From Candidatus Gastranaerophilales bacterium (GTDB taxonomy: Bacteria > Cyanobacteriota > Vampirovibrionia > Gastranaerophilales > Gastranaerophilaceae), in contig CALUWK010000018.1 of the NCBI GenBank assembly GCA_944324475.1, positions 1 to 32,960 on the forward strand: DNA of 32,960 bases, given 5' to 3'. The position numbers were made by a program, and so were the translations under genes. The notes beneath the pieces are model-generated. The model was not told where the DNA came from. It worked only from the letters and a program-made list of their open reading frames with translations, and did not search any database. Within the stretch, counting starts at the first letter, position 1; every line of letters begins with the position of its first letter. Of this stretch, positions 14,845 through 23,507 are shown one piece after another.

Positions 14845-16518
14845 ATGTCAGGTTACATTAGTAGTATGGAGTTTCAGTCTATAAACAACGAATATACTGC
14901 AGCTCAAAGAAGAAAATTAGTTGCGCAAAATATGATTGCAAATTCTTCAACTTCTTCTCAGTCGGTTTTTCAAAGTAGTGGTACTGAAAACGATTATTAT
15001 GGCTATGAATGTGTTGATGGCGCGGATGATGGTCAAATTTCTTTTTGGGAAAAAGCTAAATGCGCAGTTAATGGCGTTGGAAAATCACTTTTGAATATGG
15101 TTACGGGGGCTATTAAAAATCCTGTACAAACTATAGGAATGGTTGCTTTATGTTGCGTTCCTGTTGTTGGTCCTTTGGCAATGGGCTTTTTTGCTGCTAA
15201 AGGATTAGTTAGTGGAATTGGCCAAGTGGTTCAAGCTGCATCTATTGCAAGTAATGCAACATCGGATGCTGAAGCTATGTATGCGTGGGAAAATATTGGT
15301 AGCGGTTCATTCCAAGCAGGTGCATCGGTTGTTGGGCTCAAGGGTGCAGGAAGTTTATTAAAGAGCCAATTAAGCGGTGGTTCTATGACGGTTAATACAA
15401 TTAGAAGTGGGGAAACTGTTGGTCAGATAGTAAAAACAGCAATTAATGAAACTGGAAAAAATATGGGAGCTGTTGCAAAAGCCGCTGTAAATAAAGTTTC
15501 AAATATTGGCAGAAGCATAAAAAATGCATATGAAGGTATAAAAAGTAATGGTTTTAGTACTTATTTAAGTGAAAAATTTACCCAATTTCAATCTTGGGGA
15601 AGGACAAAAGTTAATCAATTTGCAGATAATGTACAACAAAAAATTGATAATTTTGGAAAAGATTCAAATGGAACAAGTTTAGCTGAAAGAGTCAGAAGTC
15701 GTTTTTCAAAAGCAGGAAAAGCTCAAAGAAAAGCAGAAGCAGATGCGGCAGCCGAAAATTTGGAAGGATTAAAATCTAATCCTAATGCTAAAAAGACTTC
15801 ATCTGGTTATGAAGTAACAGAAAAAGGTAGTAATGGAGCTGAAACAACAAAAGTCTACGATTCAAATGGTTATCTTAAAGAAACTACTGTTAAAACTACT
15901 CAAAATGGAGTTACTACTACTGAAATAACTTCTTATAATAAAAATGGCACAACAAGAAATATAAAAACGACTGAAGCACCTGCTAAAGGAACTACTGGAA
16001 AAACAGTAGAAACTAATGAAAAATTTGGTAGTCTCGGCTCTCATAAGACAACAACAACTGCCACAACTAAAAATGCAGATGGTTCCACAATAACGAGTGT
16101 TGAAACAGATAAAACAACTGTTTTTGGTAATCATATTTCAAAAGGAAAACAGACTGTAACAAATGCAGGTGGAAAATCTGTTCAAGCAAGTTCTTATAGA
16201 ATAAATGAAGGAACAGGTGTAGTATCATTCAAACAAACATCAGGAGATATTACAGAAAGCGGACGTTCGGGAAATGGTTATGCGTCTTTATCAAGTTCAA
16301 CGAAAGTTGGTGGCAAGACTAAGACTACAAATGGATATTCTTTGAATGATTATGATACTACAACTCTGACACCAACTGAAAGACTCAGAATGTATGCTAA
16401 TACAACAGATGTTGGAGTTTATGCAAATAGATTTGTGGGCAAAGCAAGAACATTTGATAACAATCCGTTTTATTCTTTATACTCTTGGTATGAAGCAACT
16501 AAAGATGAAAATCAGTAA
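14845..16518 (+). CDS. Unrecognised Gly/Ala- and Thr-rich protein
   Basis: 557 residues without signal peptide. Segments in order: a polar N-terminus (1-55); a short acidic piece GADDGQISFWEK; a hydrophobic Gly/Ala hairpin (about 80-150) containing CCVPVVGPLAMGFFAAKG; a helical lysine/glutamine-rich stretch (about 195-310); then a Thr/Ser/Gly-rich region predicted as beta strands (about 315-500) with loose repeats such as YDSNGYLKE and YNKNGTTRN; and an aromatic tail. The layout resembles large surface or effector-type proteins, but nothing identifies a function. GGGAGG lies 11 bases before the ATG, a rather long spacing. It is a single-gene unit closed by a strong terminator. Confidence 0.75.
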   Translation: MSGYISSMEFQSINNEYTAAQRRKLVAQNMIANSSTSSQSVFQSSGTENDYYGYECVDGADDGQISFWEKAKCAVNGVGKSLLNMVTGAIKNPVQTIGMVALCCVPVVGPLAMGFFAAKGLVSGIGQVVQAASIASNATSDAEAMYAWENIGSGSFQAGASVVGLKGAGSLLKSQLSGGSMTVNTIRSGETVGQIVKTAINETGKNMGAVAKAAVNKVSNIGRSIKNAYEGIKSNGFSTYLSEKFTQFQSWGRTKVNQFADNVQQKIDNFGKDSNGTSLAERVRSRFSKAGKAQRKAEADAAAENLEGLKSNPNAKKTSSGYEVTEKGSNGAETTKVYDSNGYLKETTVKTTQNGVTTTEITSYNKNGTTRNIKTTEAPAKGTTGKTVETNEKFGSLGSHKTTTTATTKNADGSTITSVETDKTTVFGNHISKGKQTVTNAGGKSVQASSYRINEGTGVVSFKQTSGDITESGRSGNGYASLSSSTKVGGKTKTTNGYSLNDYDTTTLTPTERLRMYANTTDVGVYANRFVGKARTFDNNPFYSLYSWYEATKDENQ

Positions 16519-16536
16519 AAACTTGGTTTTCGGAAT

Positions 16537-16567
16537 AAAAAAGAGGTGATTTCATCACCTCTTTTTT
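16537..16567. terminator. Bidirectional intrinsic terminator
   Basis: A stem of 14 pairs built on AGAGGTGAT and ATCACCTCT with a 3-base loop, flanked by A and T runs, works on both strands. It serves the 557-residue gene (+) and the exporter operon (-), overlapping the last bases of the ybhR-like stop. Confidence 0.93.
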
Positions 16568-17684
16568 ATTCCATTTTTCTTTTAAAACTCCACCTTGCAA
16601 CCGAAAGCGTGATTATTGCAATAATAATTAACGGGATTAAATTTTTAAATACTGTTATAATATCCATATTTTTAAAATATATCCCCTTAATTATAAGCAT
16701 ATAGTACCTTAGGGGGTTAAGTGAACTTATGTATTGAAAAAATTTTGGCATGTCTTCGATTGGTGAAACAAATCCTGATAACAGCACCGCAGGCATTTGA
16801 AATGCAAAAACTCCTAAAATTGCCTGTTGTTGAGTATAAGCAAGAGATGATATAAAAAGCCCGACTCCTATTATAGAAAATAATGAAATAAACGTGGAAA
16901 TCAGATATAAAATAATTGAACCTGAAAAAGGTACTTTAAAAACATAGACAACTATTAAAGTAATAATTCCACTTGAAATAAGTGCTACAATTAAAGGCGG
17001 TATGGTTTTTGAAATTAATATTTCATCATTATTCAAAGGGCTTACCATAAGTTGCTCAAAAGTTCCCAGCTCCCTTTCTCTTGCAATGGATAATGCACTT
17101 AAAAGCAAACTTAAAACAAGGGATAACATAACAATCATACTTACCGTTAAGAACCATTTATATTCTATATTTGGGTTAAACCAATTTCTTGTAATAACAT
17201 TAATTTGTGTTTTTTTGATGTTTAATTTTTTTTCAAGTTCGCTGTTGTATATTCCTATTATTTGGCTTGCATATCCTGAAATTATGCTTGCAGAGTTTGT
17301 TTGCCTTCCATCTGTTATAATCAGAATTTCTGTTGGAGTTTTTTCGTTAATTTTTTTTGCAAAATCATTTTGAATTATTATTCCAAGTTGCGAATTTTTT
17401 AAATCTATGTCATTTTTGAGTTCTTTTAGGGTTTTTCTGTAGTGTATTTTTCTGAACCATTTTGAATTATAAAATCTTGAAACAAGTTCTCTTGAATATT
17501 GTGTGTTGGAATAGTCAAGAACTGAAACATCTATGTTTCTTACTTCAAGGGTTATGGCATGAGCAAAAATAAATAGCTGGATTATTGGCGGAAAAATAAT
17601 TAAGGCTCTATTTTTGGGGTCTTTAAAAATTGCAAGAAACTCTTTTTTAATTGCTGCTTTTATTCTTATGAGGGTATTTTGCAT
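16566..17684 (-). CDS. ybhR: ABC-2 type permease, YbhR-like
   Basis: 372-residue membrane subunit of an ABC exporter. The layout is one N-terminal membrane helix (about 26-46), a large extracytoplasmic domain (about 47-175), and five helices in the last half, with the family-typical ERELGTFEQLMVSPL loop before the bundle and LSGFVSPIEDMPKFFQ in it. It overlaps the preceding permease by 19 bases and is the last gene of the operon, running into the bidirectional terminator. Together with its partner it would form the transport channel; the substrate is unknown, drugs or lipids being common for this class. Confidence 0.9.
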   Translation of the reverse strand: MQNTLIRIKAAIKKEFLAIFKDPKNRALIIFPPIIQLFIFAHAITLEVRNIDVSVLDYSNTQYSRELVSRFYNSKWFRKIHYRKTLKELKNDIDLKNSQLGIIIQNDFAKKINEKTPTEILIITDGRQTNSASIISGYASQIIGIYNSELEKKLNIKKTQINVITRNWFNPNIEYKWFLTVSMIVMLSLVLSLLLSALSIARERELGTFEQLMVSPLNNDEILISKTIPPLIVALISSGIITLIVVYVFKVPFSGSIILYLISTFISLFSIIGVGLFISSLAYTQQQAILGVFAFQMPAVLLSGFVSPIEDMPKFFQYISSLNPLRYYMLIIKGIYFKNMDIITVFKNLIPLIIIAIITLSVARWSFKRKME

Positions 17685-18793
17685 TTTTCAAGCCTCAAAT
17701 TTATGTTTTTGTATACCAAAAGGAATAATAATGTTCCTAAAATACTCATAAAAATTGAATTTATAATTACAATTTTTGGAATTGTTCCTGCCATAAATTC
17801 GCTTTGGATAAAAATTATAAAATATCTGGGAGGTAAAATCATGGTTAAATATTGAAAAATAACTGGCATGGAAGAAATCGGATAAATAAGTCCTGATAAC
17901 ATTAATGCAGGTAAAAGTCCAAAAGAAAGTGCCATTTGAGATGATGAAAATTGCTCTTTGTAGGATGAACTTATTGCAAGACCAACTCCAAGGCAACAAA
18001 ATAAATATAATCCTCCTACAAAAAACAAAATTAAAATATTTCCTTTAAAGGGAATTTGAAAAATTTTTATGCATAAAAAAACATTAAATGCTAAAGATAA
18101 CATTCCTAAAATAAAATATGGGATATATTTTCCCATAACAAAATTCATTCTTGAAATATTGGTTGCAAAAAGTGATTCAATAGTTCCTCTTTCCCATTCC
18201 CTTGAAATAACAAGAGCGGTAAGAAGCATTCCTATTAAGTTCATTGTAATTGCAAGTGATCCAGGTAAGATAAAAAGGTGCGAATTTATGTCTTGATTGT
18301 ACCAAAATCTGTTATCTGCGGAAATTAGGTCTTTTGAAGTTTGATATTTAAAATCAGATGAATTAATAAGCCAGTTTTTTACTATTTCAGAACAATAGTT
18401 TTGAACATAATTTGCAAGATTTGCTTCCGATCCGTCTGTAATTACAAAAACATCTGCATTATTTTGTTTTATGAGTTTTTTTGTAAAATCATTAGGAAAA
18501 ATTATTGCCCCTTTAAGATAAGAGTTTTGTATTTTTTTATACATTTTATTTTTGTCAAAAAAATATTGGGTTTTTATATAATCACTGTGATCAAAAGAAT
18601 TTATTAATGTTGATAATTTTGGATTTATGTCATCGTTTTTTATTCCGAGTGTTATTTTAACAGTGTCTAAATTTACGCCGTATCTGTACAAAATAAGAAT
18701 TATCAGCGGTAGAATGAATGCTATAAGTATACTGGAAAAATCTCTTATAATTTGATAAAATTCTTTTTGAATAAGTGCAAAGTAAATATTCAT
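17666..18793 (-). CDS. ybhS: ABC-2 type permease, YbhS-like
   Basis: 375 residues with the same layout as the following gene: an N-terminal helix (about 20-40), an extracytoplasmic domain (about 41-175) and a C-terminal helical bundle. It shows ISREWERGTIESLFATNI and LSGLIYPISSMPVIFQ, conserved in ABC-2 permeases. Its ATG overlaps the ATPase stop as ATGA. The two permeases are distinct in sequence and presumably form a heterodimer. Confidence 0.9.
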   Translation of the reverse strand: MNIYFALIQKEFYQIIRDFSSILIAFILPLIILILYRYGVNLDTVKITLGIKNDDINPKLSTLINSFDHSDYIKTQYFFDKNKMYKKIQNSYLKGAIIFPNDFTKKLIKQNNADVFVITDGSEANLANYVQNYCSEIVKNWLINSSDFKYQTSKDLISADNRFWYNQDINSHLFILPGSLAITMNLIGMLLTALVISREWERGTIESLFATNISRMNFVMGKYIPYFILGMLSLAFNVFLCIKIFQIPFKGNILILFFVGGLYLFCCLGVGLAISSSYKEQFSSSQMALSFGLLPALMLSGLIYPISSMPVIFQYLTMILPPRYFIIFIQSEFMAGTIPKIVIINSIFMSILGTLLFLLVYKNINLRLEKCKIPS

Positions 18794-20277
18794 TGTTTTT
18801 TCACTCCTTTTATCAGGTTAAAAAAAGCTTCGTTCATATTTTTTGCGTTTGCTTTTTTAATAAGGTTTTGAGGGGTGTCGAGTGCTATAATTTCTCCGTT
18901 ATAGAAAAGACTTATATTATCGCAAAATTGTGCTTCATCCATAAAATGCGTTGTGACAAGTACACTTACACCCATTTTTGAAAGTGCTTTTATGTGTGTC
19001 CAAAACTCTTTTCTTTGAATAATATCGACTCCTGAAGTAGGTTCGTCTAAAAATAAAACCGGTGGTTGATGGATTAAGGCACATCCTAGGGATAATCTTT
19101 GTTTGAAACCCAATGGTAAAAGTGATGTTATTGTATTTTTATATTCTTCAAGTTCAAAAACTTCTATAATTTTGTTTATTTTTTCTTTTTTATCTTTTCC
19201 AAAAAGTCCATATATACCCGAGAAGAAATTTAAATTATCGAGAACGGATAATCGCGAATAAAGTGAAAATTTTTGTGCCATATATCCAAGATAGCTTCTT
19301 GCTTTTTCAGGGTTTTGAGCAACGTCAATTCCCATCACGTAGCCTTTTCCCTTTGTGGGTTTAATTAAACCGCACATCATTTTAAAAGTTGTCGATTTAC
19401 CCGCTCCATTTGGCCAAAAAAAAAAAAAAATTTCGCCTTTTTGAATACAAAAAGAGTTGTTTTTAACTGCCCAGAAATTACCATATTGTTTAGATAAGTT
19501 TTCGGCTAATACTCTGCAATTTTCTTTGAATTCTTGAACATGGTAGTTTTTTGCTATTTCAGAGGGTTTTTGTTTGTAGCCACCCATTAAATTTATGATT
19601 TTTTCTTCAAATTTATCTAAATTATCTCCAAGAGTGAGCGTAGAACCTTCGAAAATTATTTTTCCTTTATCTAAAATAATGCTTAAATCAAAATTAAAAG
19701 CTTCATCCAAATAGGAGCTTGACCAAATAACACTTGTGTTTTCATCAATGGTTTTTTTAACTAAGTTCAACAAATCCACTCTTGAAATAGGATCAACTCC
19801 GACAGATGGTTCATCTAGAATTAAAAGTTTTGGTTTTCCTATTAAAGCACAGGCTAGTCCGAGTTTTTGTTTCATTCCGCCCGAGAGTTTTCCTGCAAGT
19901 CTTTTTTTGAAAGGTTTTAATTTAGTGAATTCAAGCAATTCGTCAAAATTGCTTTCGTCTTTTTTTAATTTTGAATATAATTTTAAATTTTCGATTACGG
20001 TTAAATCTTCGTATAGACCAAATTTTTGGGGCATATAGCCTATTATTTTAACAAGATCGTTTTTATTTGATACGGGATTTAAATTTAAAGTTATAATGTT
20101 ACCTTTACTGGGGCAGATTAGTCCTATAATTAGCCTTAAAAGCGTTGTTTTTCCTGAGCCGTCAGCTCCGAGCAGTGCAATTATTTTTTTGTCTTTTAAT
20201 TTCAGATTTATGTTTTTTAAAACATCATGATTGTCATAAGTTTTTGTCAGATTGTTTATTTCAATACAGTTTATCAT
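18790..20277 (-). CDS. ybhF: Double ABC ATPase of efflux system, YbhF-like, with altered second Walker A
   Basis: 495 residues holding two ATP-binding domains that power the exporter. Domain 1 has Walker A GADGSGKTT (K43), signature LSGGMKQKLGLA and Walker B LLILDEPSVG. Domain 2 has signature LPLGFKQRLSLG, as usual in YbhF, and Walker B LFLDEPTSG. Its Walker A region reads IFFFFWPNGAGKST (I283 to T296) instead of the usual IFGFLGPNGAGKST: a run of 15 T gives four Phe and puts Trp at the first Walker glycine (W288). K294 is kept. This may be a sequencing fault or a real change. The start overlaps the ybhG-like stop by one base (TAATG). Confidence 0.93.
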   Translation of the reverse strand: MINCIEINNLTKTYDNHDVLKNINLKLKDKKIIALLGADGSGKTTLLRLIIGLICPSKGNIITLNLNPVSNKNDLVKIIGYMPQKFGLYEDLTVIENLKLYSKLKKDESNFDELLEFTKLKPFKKRLAGKLSGGMKQKLGLACALIGKPKLLILDEPSVGVDPISRVDLLNLVKKTIDENTSVIWSSSYLDEAFNFDLSIILDKGKIIFEGSTLTLGDNLDKFEEKIINLMGGYKQKPSEIAKNYHVQEFKENCRVLAENLSKQYGNFWAVKNNSFCIQKGEIFFFFWPNGAGKSTTFKMMCGLIKPTKGKGYVMGIDVAQNPEKARSYLGYMAQKFSLYSRLSVLDNLNFFSGIYGLFGKDKKEKINKIIEVFELEEYKNTITSLLPLGFKQRLSLGCALIHQPPVLFLDEPTSGVDIIQRKEFWTHIKALSKMGVSVLVTTHFMDEAQFCDNISLFYNGEIIALDTPQNLIKKANAKNMNEAFFNLIKGVKKQ

Positions 20278-21128
20278 TAACTTGCCTCATTGGGATTGAT
20301 TTTTATAGTAACGGGCATTCCTTGTCTCAAAAATTTATCGGTTTCATATATGTAAACTCTTATTCTATACATAAGATCAACTCTTAAATCCTCTGTTTGT
20401 ACTGTTTTTGGAGTAAATTCAGCGACGGGAGAAATGTAGCCTATGTACCCTGTATATTCTTTTTTCTTTTTTGTTTTTGGATCGGTTGTATCTGTGTATA
20501 CATGTGCTTTTTGACCGTATTTAATGTTACCTAAATCAGTTTCTTTTATATAAGTTCTTACCCAAACGGGATTATTTAAACTCATTACAAAAACTATTTG
20601 AGAAGCATTTACAAACGCTCCTTTTTCTTGTGCCCTTGTTGTTATAATGCCGTCTTGCGGAGCATATAGTTTTGTGTAATCTAATTGGTTTTTTTGATAA
20701 ATTCTGTTTGCGACATTTTCTTTGTATTTTGCTTTTGAATAATCTTTTTTGTTTAAAAGTGCGGTGCATTCTTCTTTTGAGATTGTATCATCTGAGCATA
20801 GAGGATAGTTTCTTTCAAATTTGGATAAATCATCTTTTGCCTGAGCAAGCGAGCTTTTTTCAAGGTAAATTGCCTTTTTGTAATTTGCTATATAATCTCT
20901 GTTATCTATTGTTGCAATTAAATCCCCCTTTTTTACATAATCTCCTTCTTCTTTATATAATTTGTCAATTACTCCCGAAACCTGAAAGGATAAATCTACT
21001 TGCCTTATTTCAATATTTCCAAAAGTTTCTATTATGTTTGATTTTTTTCTGAATATAATTAAGGCAAAAGTTGTTAGGATTATAAAAGAAGTTATAATTA
21101 TAAGAATTATCAGTATATTTTTTTTCAT
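20277..21128 (-). CDS. ybhG: Membrane fusion protein (HlyD family), YbhG-like
   Basis: Periplasmic adaptor of 283 residues linking the inner-membrane ABC exporter to the TolC-like channel. It has an N-terminal membrane anchor (about 4-27), a split lipoyl domain (DLSFQVSGVIDKLYKEEGD and APQDGIITTRAQEKGAFV), a coiled-coil hairpin between them (about 80-150) and a beta-barrel part after 180. The hairpin includes CSDDTISKEEC, two cysteines near its tip that could form a disulfide. Translation is coupled on both sides: ATGA with the upstream TolC-like gene and TAATG with the ATPase. Confidence 0.92.
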   Translation of the reverse strand: MKKNILIILIIITSFIILTTFALIIFRKKSNIIETFGNIEIRQVDLSFQVSGVIDKLYKEEGDYVKKGDLIATIDNRDYIANYKKAIYLEKSSLAQAKDDLSKFERNYPLCSDDTISKEECTALLNKKDYSKAKYKENVANRIYQKNQLDYTKLYAPQDGIITTRAQEKGAFVNASQIVFVMSLNNPVWVRTYIKETDLGNIKYGQKAHVYTDTTDPKTKKKKEYTGYIGYISPVAEFTPKTVQTEDLRVDLMYRIRVYIYETDKFLRQGMPVTIKINPNEAS

Positions 21129-22459
21129 AATTGTCCGCCTAAAGCCTTATATAAAGTTATGTAATTGATTAATCTGGATGCTTTAGCACTTGCTAAAAGT
21201 TGTTGTTTTTGATTTAGAGTATTTTTTGATTTTAAAAAATCAATTTCTGATATAGTTCCTCTGTTTAATTTTTTGTTTGAATTTTTGCAATTTTTTTCTT
21301 CGAGAAAAACTTGATATTTTGCGTTATTTTCGGTTATTCTGTCGTATTTTATTATGTTTAGTGCATTATTTATTTCTTTTATGGCATTAAGATCTCTTTG
21401 TTTATAGGTTTCCATGAGCTCTTCAAAACGGGCTTTTTTAATTTTTAAGTTAGTAATTTTTCTTCCGCCTGTAAAAATATCTTGTGTTAAGCCTGCAATT
21501 AAAAATGCAAAAGATGACTCCCAAGCAAAAAAATTTCCCCTTCCGGCTGTGTCAAATGCTAAAAAGCCGTTTAATTTAAATGATGGAAAAAAGTCTTTTT
21601 TAGCTACAGTTATATCAATTTTTGCACTTTTTAGTCTGTTTTCTATTTCAATTAAATCAGGGCGATTATAAATGATATTACTGTCTATTGTTTCGGGAAT
21701 AGTTTTTAAATATTCAAAATTGTCTAATTTACCTCTTTGTATATCTTTTGAGTTATTGGCACTTTCTCCTATTAAAAGGCAAAAATTATTTATGATTGTT
21801 TTTCTGTTTTTTATCAGGTTGTCATAAATTGTTTTTTGAGTTGTGTTTTCTTTTTTGGCGTCATTCAAATCTGTTGAACTAATTACACCGAGTAAAAATT
21901 TTTTTTCAATTTTTGTAAGGTTTTTATTGTCATTATTTAAAATTTCAAGTTGTTTTTTTATTAAATTGTCATATAGTAAGATGTTAATATATCCGCTTGC
22001 AACATCACTCAGGAGTGAAATATAAACGTTTTTTTGTTTTGCAAGTTCTGCTTGGTACAGTTTTTTTGTTGATTTTGTTTTATCTCTGTTTTTAAGTAAA
22101 AAATCAGGCTCATAACTTGCTTGAAAGGGTAAAATAAAGGAATTTTTGTTAAGAAAAATATTCATATCTCCGTTAGGAAAATGTGTCCCAAGGTAATTTG
22201 CTCCAACTGAAAGCTGTGGTAATTCTTTTGAAAATGAATTTTTAATTTCAAGCCTGTATTGTTCTACTATATGATTTGTTTGTTTTAGTTCATGGTTATT
22301 TTCAAGTGCTTTTGATATATATCCAATTAAAAATTTATCATTGAAATTATTAAAAAAATCAAGATTAGGTATTATTGTGCTTGAAAAAGCACTATTCATA
22401 AATAGTAAAATAGTTAAAAATAAAATGCTAAAAAATTTCATATAAGAATTTTTTAGCAT
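21125..22459 (-). CDS. TolC-family outer membrane efflux protein
   Basis: 444 residues with a signal peptide ending near NSAFSST and the two internal repeats of the TolC/OprM family (RPDLIEIENRLKSAKIDI in the second, AGLTQDIFTGGRK after it). It forms the outer-membrane exit duct of the exporter whose other parts follow. The start at 22459 is uncertain: an in-frame ATG at 22441 gives a cleaner signal peptide, and neither has a good ribosome site. It lies 36 bases after the GGDEF gene and overlaps ybhG by ATGA. Its presence in the same operon makes the tripartite system complete. Confidence 0.9.
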   Translation of the reverse strand: MLKNSYMKFFSILFLTILLFMNSAFSSTIIPNLDFFNNFNDKFLIGYISKALENNHELKQTNHIVEQYRLEIKNSFSKELPQLSVGANYLGTHFPNGDMNIFLNKNSFILPFQASYEPDFLLKNRDKTKSTKKLYQAELAKQKNVYISLLSDVASGYINILLYDNLIKKQLEILNNDNKNLTKIEKKFLLGVISSTDLNDAKKENTTQKTIYDNLIKNRKTIINNFCLLIGESANNSKDIQRGKLDNFEYLKTIPETIDSNIIYNRPDLIEIENRLKSAKIDITVAKKDFFPSFKLNGFLAFDTAGRGNFFAWESSFAFLIAGLTQDIFTGGRKITNLKIKKARFEELMETYKQRDLNAIKEINNALNIIKYDRITENNAKYQVFLEEKNCKNSNKKLNRGTISEIDFLKSKNTLNQKQQLLASAKASRLINYITLYKALGGQL

Positions 22460-22495
22460 TTTAGTAACTTTTTAAATAGTTTAGTCAGGTTAATT

Positions 22496-23371
22496 CTAAC
22501 AACCTAAATTCATTTTTGAAAATTCAATTATTTTATTTTTACCTGATTGTTTCGCATTATAAAGTGCGTGTTCTGCGTATCTTATTAATGTATTTGAATT
22601 TTCTTCTATATCACCATCGCAAGGGAAAGATGCAATTCCGCCTGATATAGTTATCGGATGGCGTTCTTCTTCGTTTGCAGGTATAAATTCCATTTTTTCA
22701 ACATCGCTTCTAAAGCGTTCCGCAAAAATCATTGCTTGTTGTTCTGTTGTTTCGGGCAATATTACAATAAATTCTTCATCTCCGTATCGGGTTAAAACAT
22801 CTTCTTTTCTAACTAATGCACTTAGCATTTGGGCTATTTTTTTAAGTAGAATATCACCCCAGTCATATCCGTACATATCATTTACTATTTTAAAGTAATC
22901 AATATCAAGCAATAGGCAGGAAACGGGTGTCCCATATCTTTTTGAACGTGATATTTCGGCATCTAATCTGTGGTGTAGATATTTTCTGTTATATAGTCCG
23001 GTTAATTCATCACATATTGCGGATTTTACAAGTTCTTTTTTTGTTTCAAAAGTTTTTAAAAGTGCATTTACTCTCACATTTAATTCAGTTTTGTTGAGAG
23101 GTTTTTTAATGTAATCATAGCTTAAAGCTCTTACTATGAAGTTTTCAGGTATTTCATCCGTTGGAATTAAAACACTACATTCTAGTTTTCTTATTGCGCA
23201 AAATTCTCTGATTTTTTCCAAATTAAAATCTAATATTAAAAGTGAAGGGTTATATTGTTTGTAGTTCTCGAGTTCATTGAGTTCAAATTTTCTAATTTCA
23301 ACTTCATCGATTGTGTCGATTAATTGCGCAATTTCTGATTCATTATTTTCACTGTATATAACTATATTCAT
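22496..23371 (-). CDS. Receiver-GGDEF protein (putative diguanylate cyclase) with GDEEF motif
   Basis: 291 residues from the ATG at 23371, chosen because CGGAG lies 9 bases upstream; the frame is open to 23407. Residues 1-110 resemble a response-regulator receiver (D48 in LLILDFNL, K90 in IKKP). Residues 118-290 are a GGDEF domain (DELTGLYNRKYL, LLLDIDYFKIVND, YGYDWGD). The active-site loop is GDEEF (197-201) instead of GGDEF/GGEEF, with Asp at the second Gly. The inhibitory RxxD site is kept (R188-D191). It would make cyclic di-GMP if active. It has its own extended -10 and is the first gene before the efflux operon; a partner kinase is not in the window. Confidence 0.9.
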   Translation of the reverse strand: MNIVIYSENNESEIAQLIDTIDEVEIRKFELNELENYKQYNPSLLILDFNLEKIREFCAIRKLECSVLIPTDEIPENFIVRALSYDYIKKPLNKTELNVRVNALLKTFETKKELVKSAICDELTGLYNRKYLHHRLDAEISRSKRYGTPVSCLLLDIDYFKIVNDMYGYDWGDILLKKIAQMLSALVRKEDVLTRYGDEEFIVILPETTEQQAMIFAERFRSDVEKMEFIPANEEERHPITISGGIASFPCDGDIEENSNTLIRYAEHALYNAKQSGKNKIIEFSKMNLGC

Positions 23372-23397
23372 AAGTTTGTACTCCGTAATCTTTTTAA

Positions 23398-23406
23398 AGT
23401 ATAGCA
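23398..23406 (-). promoter_or_regulatory. Extended -10 promoter of the GGDEF and efflux operon
   Basis: TGCTATACT on the minus strand; expected transcript start near 23391, leader about 20 bases with CGGAG. No other clear promoter is seen before the TolC-like gene. Confidence 0.55.
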
Positions 23407-23507
23407 TAATTTTTGTTGTATTTTTTTTATTTCATACATTTATATTATGTTTAATTTTTTTATATTGTTTAAACTGTTTTTGTCGATAGTTTTTTGGGTA
23501 CGTTGTA

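Noticed and set aside
20672-21052. 126-codon open frame on the plus strand opposite the ybhG-like gene
   Set aside because: Leu/Phe-rich shadow of lysine-rich coding sequence on the other strand.
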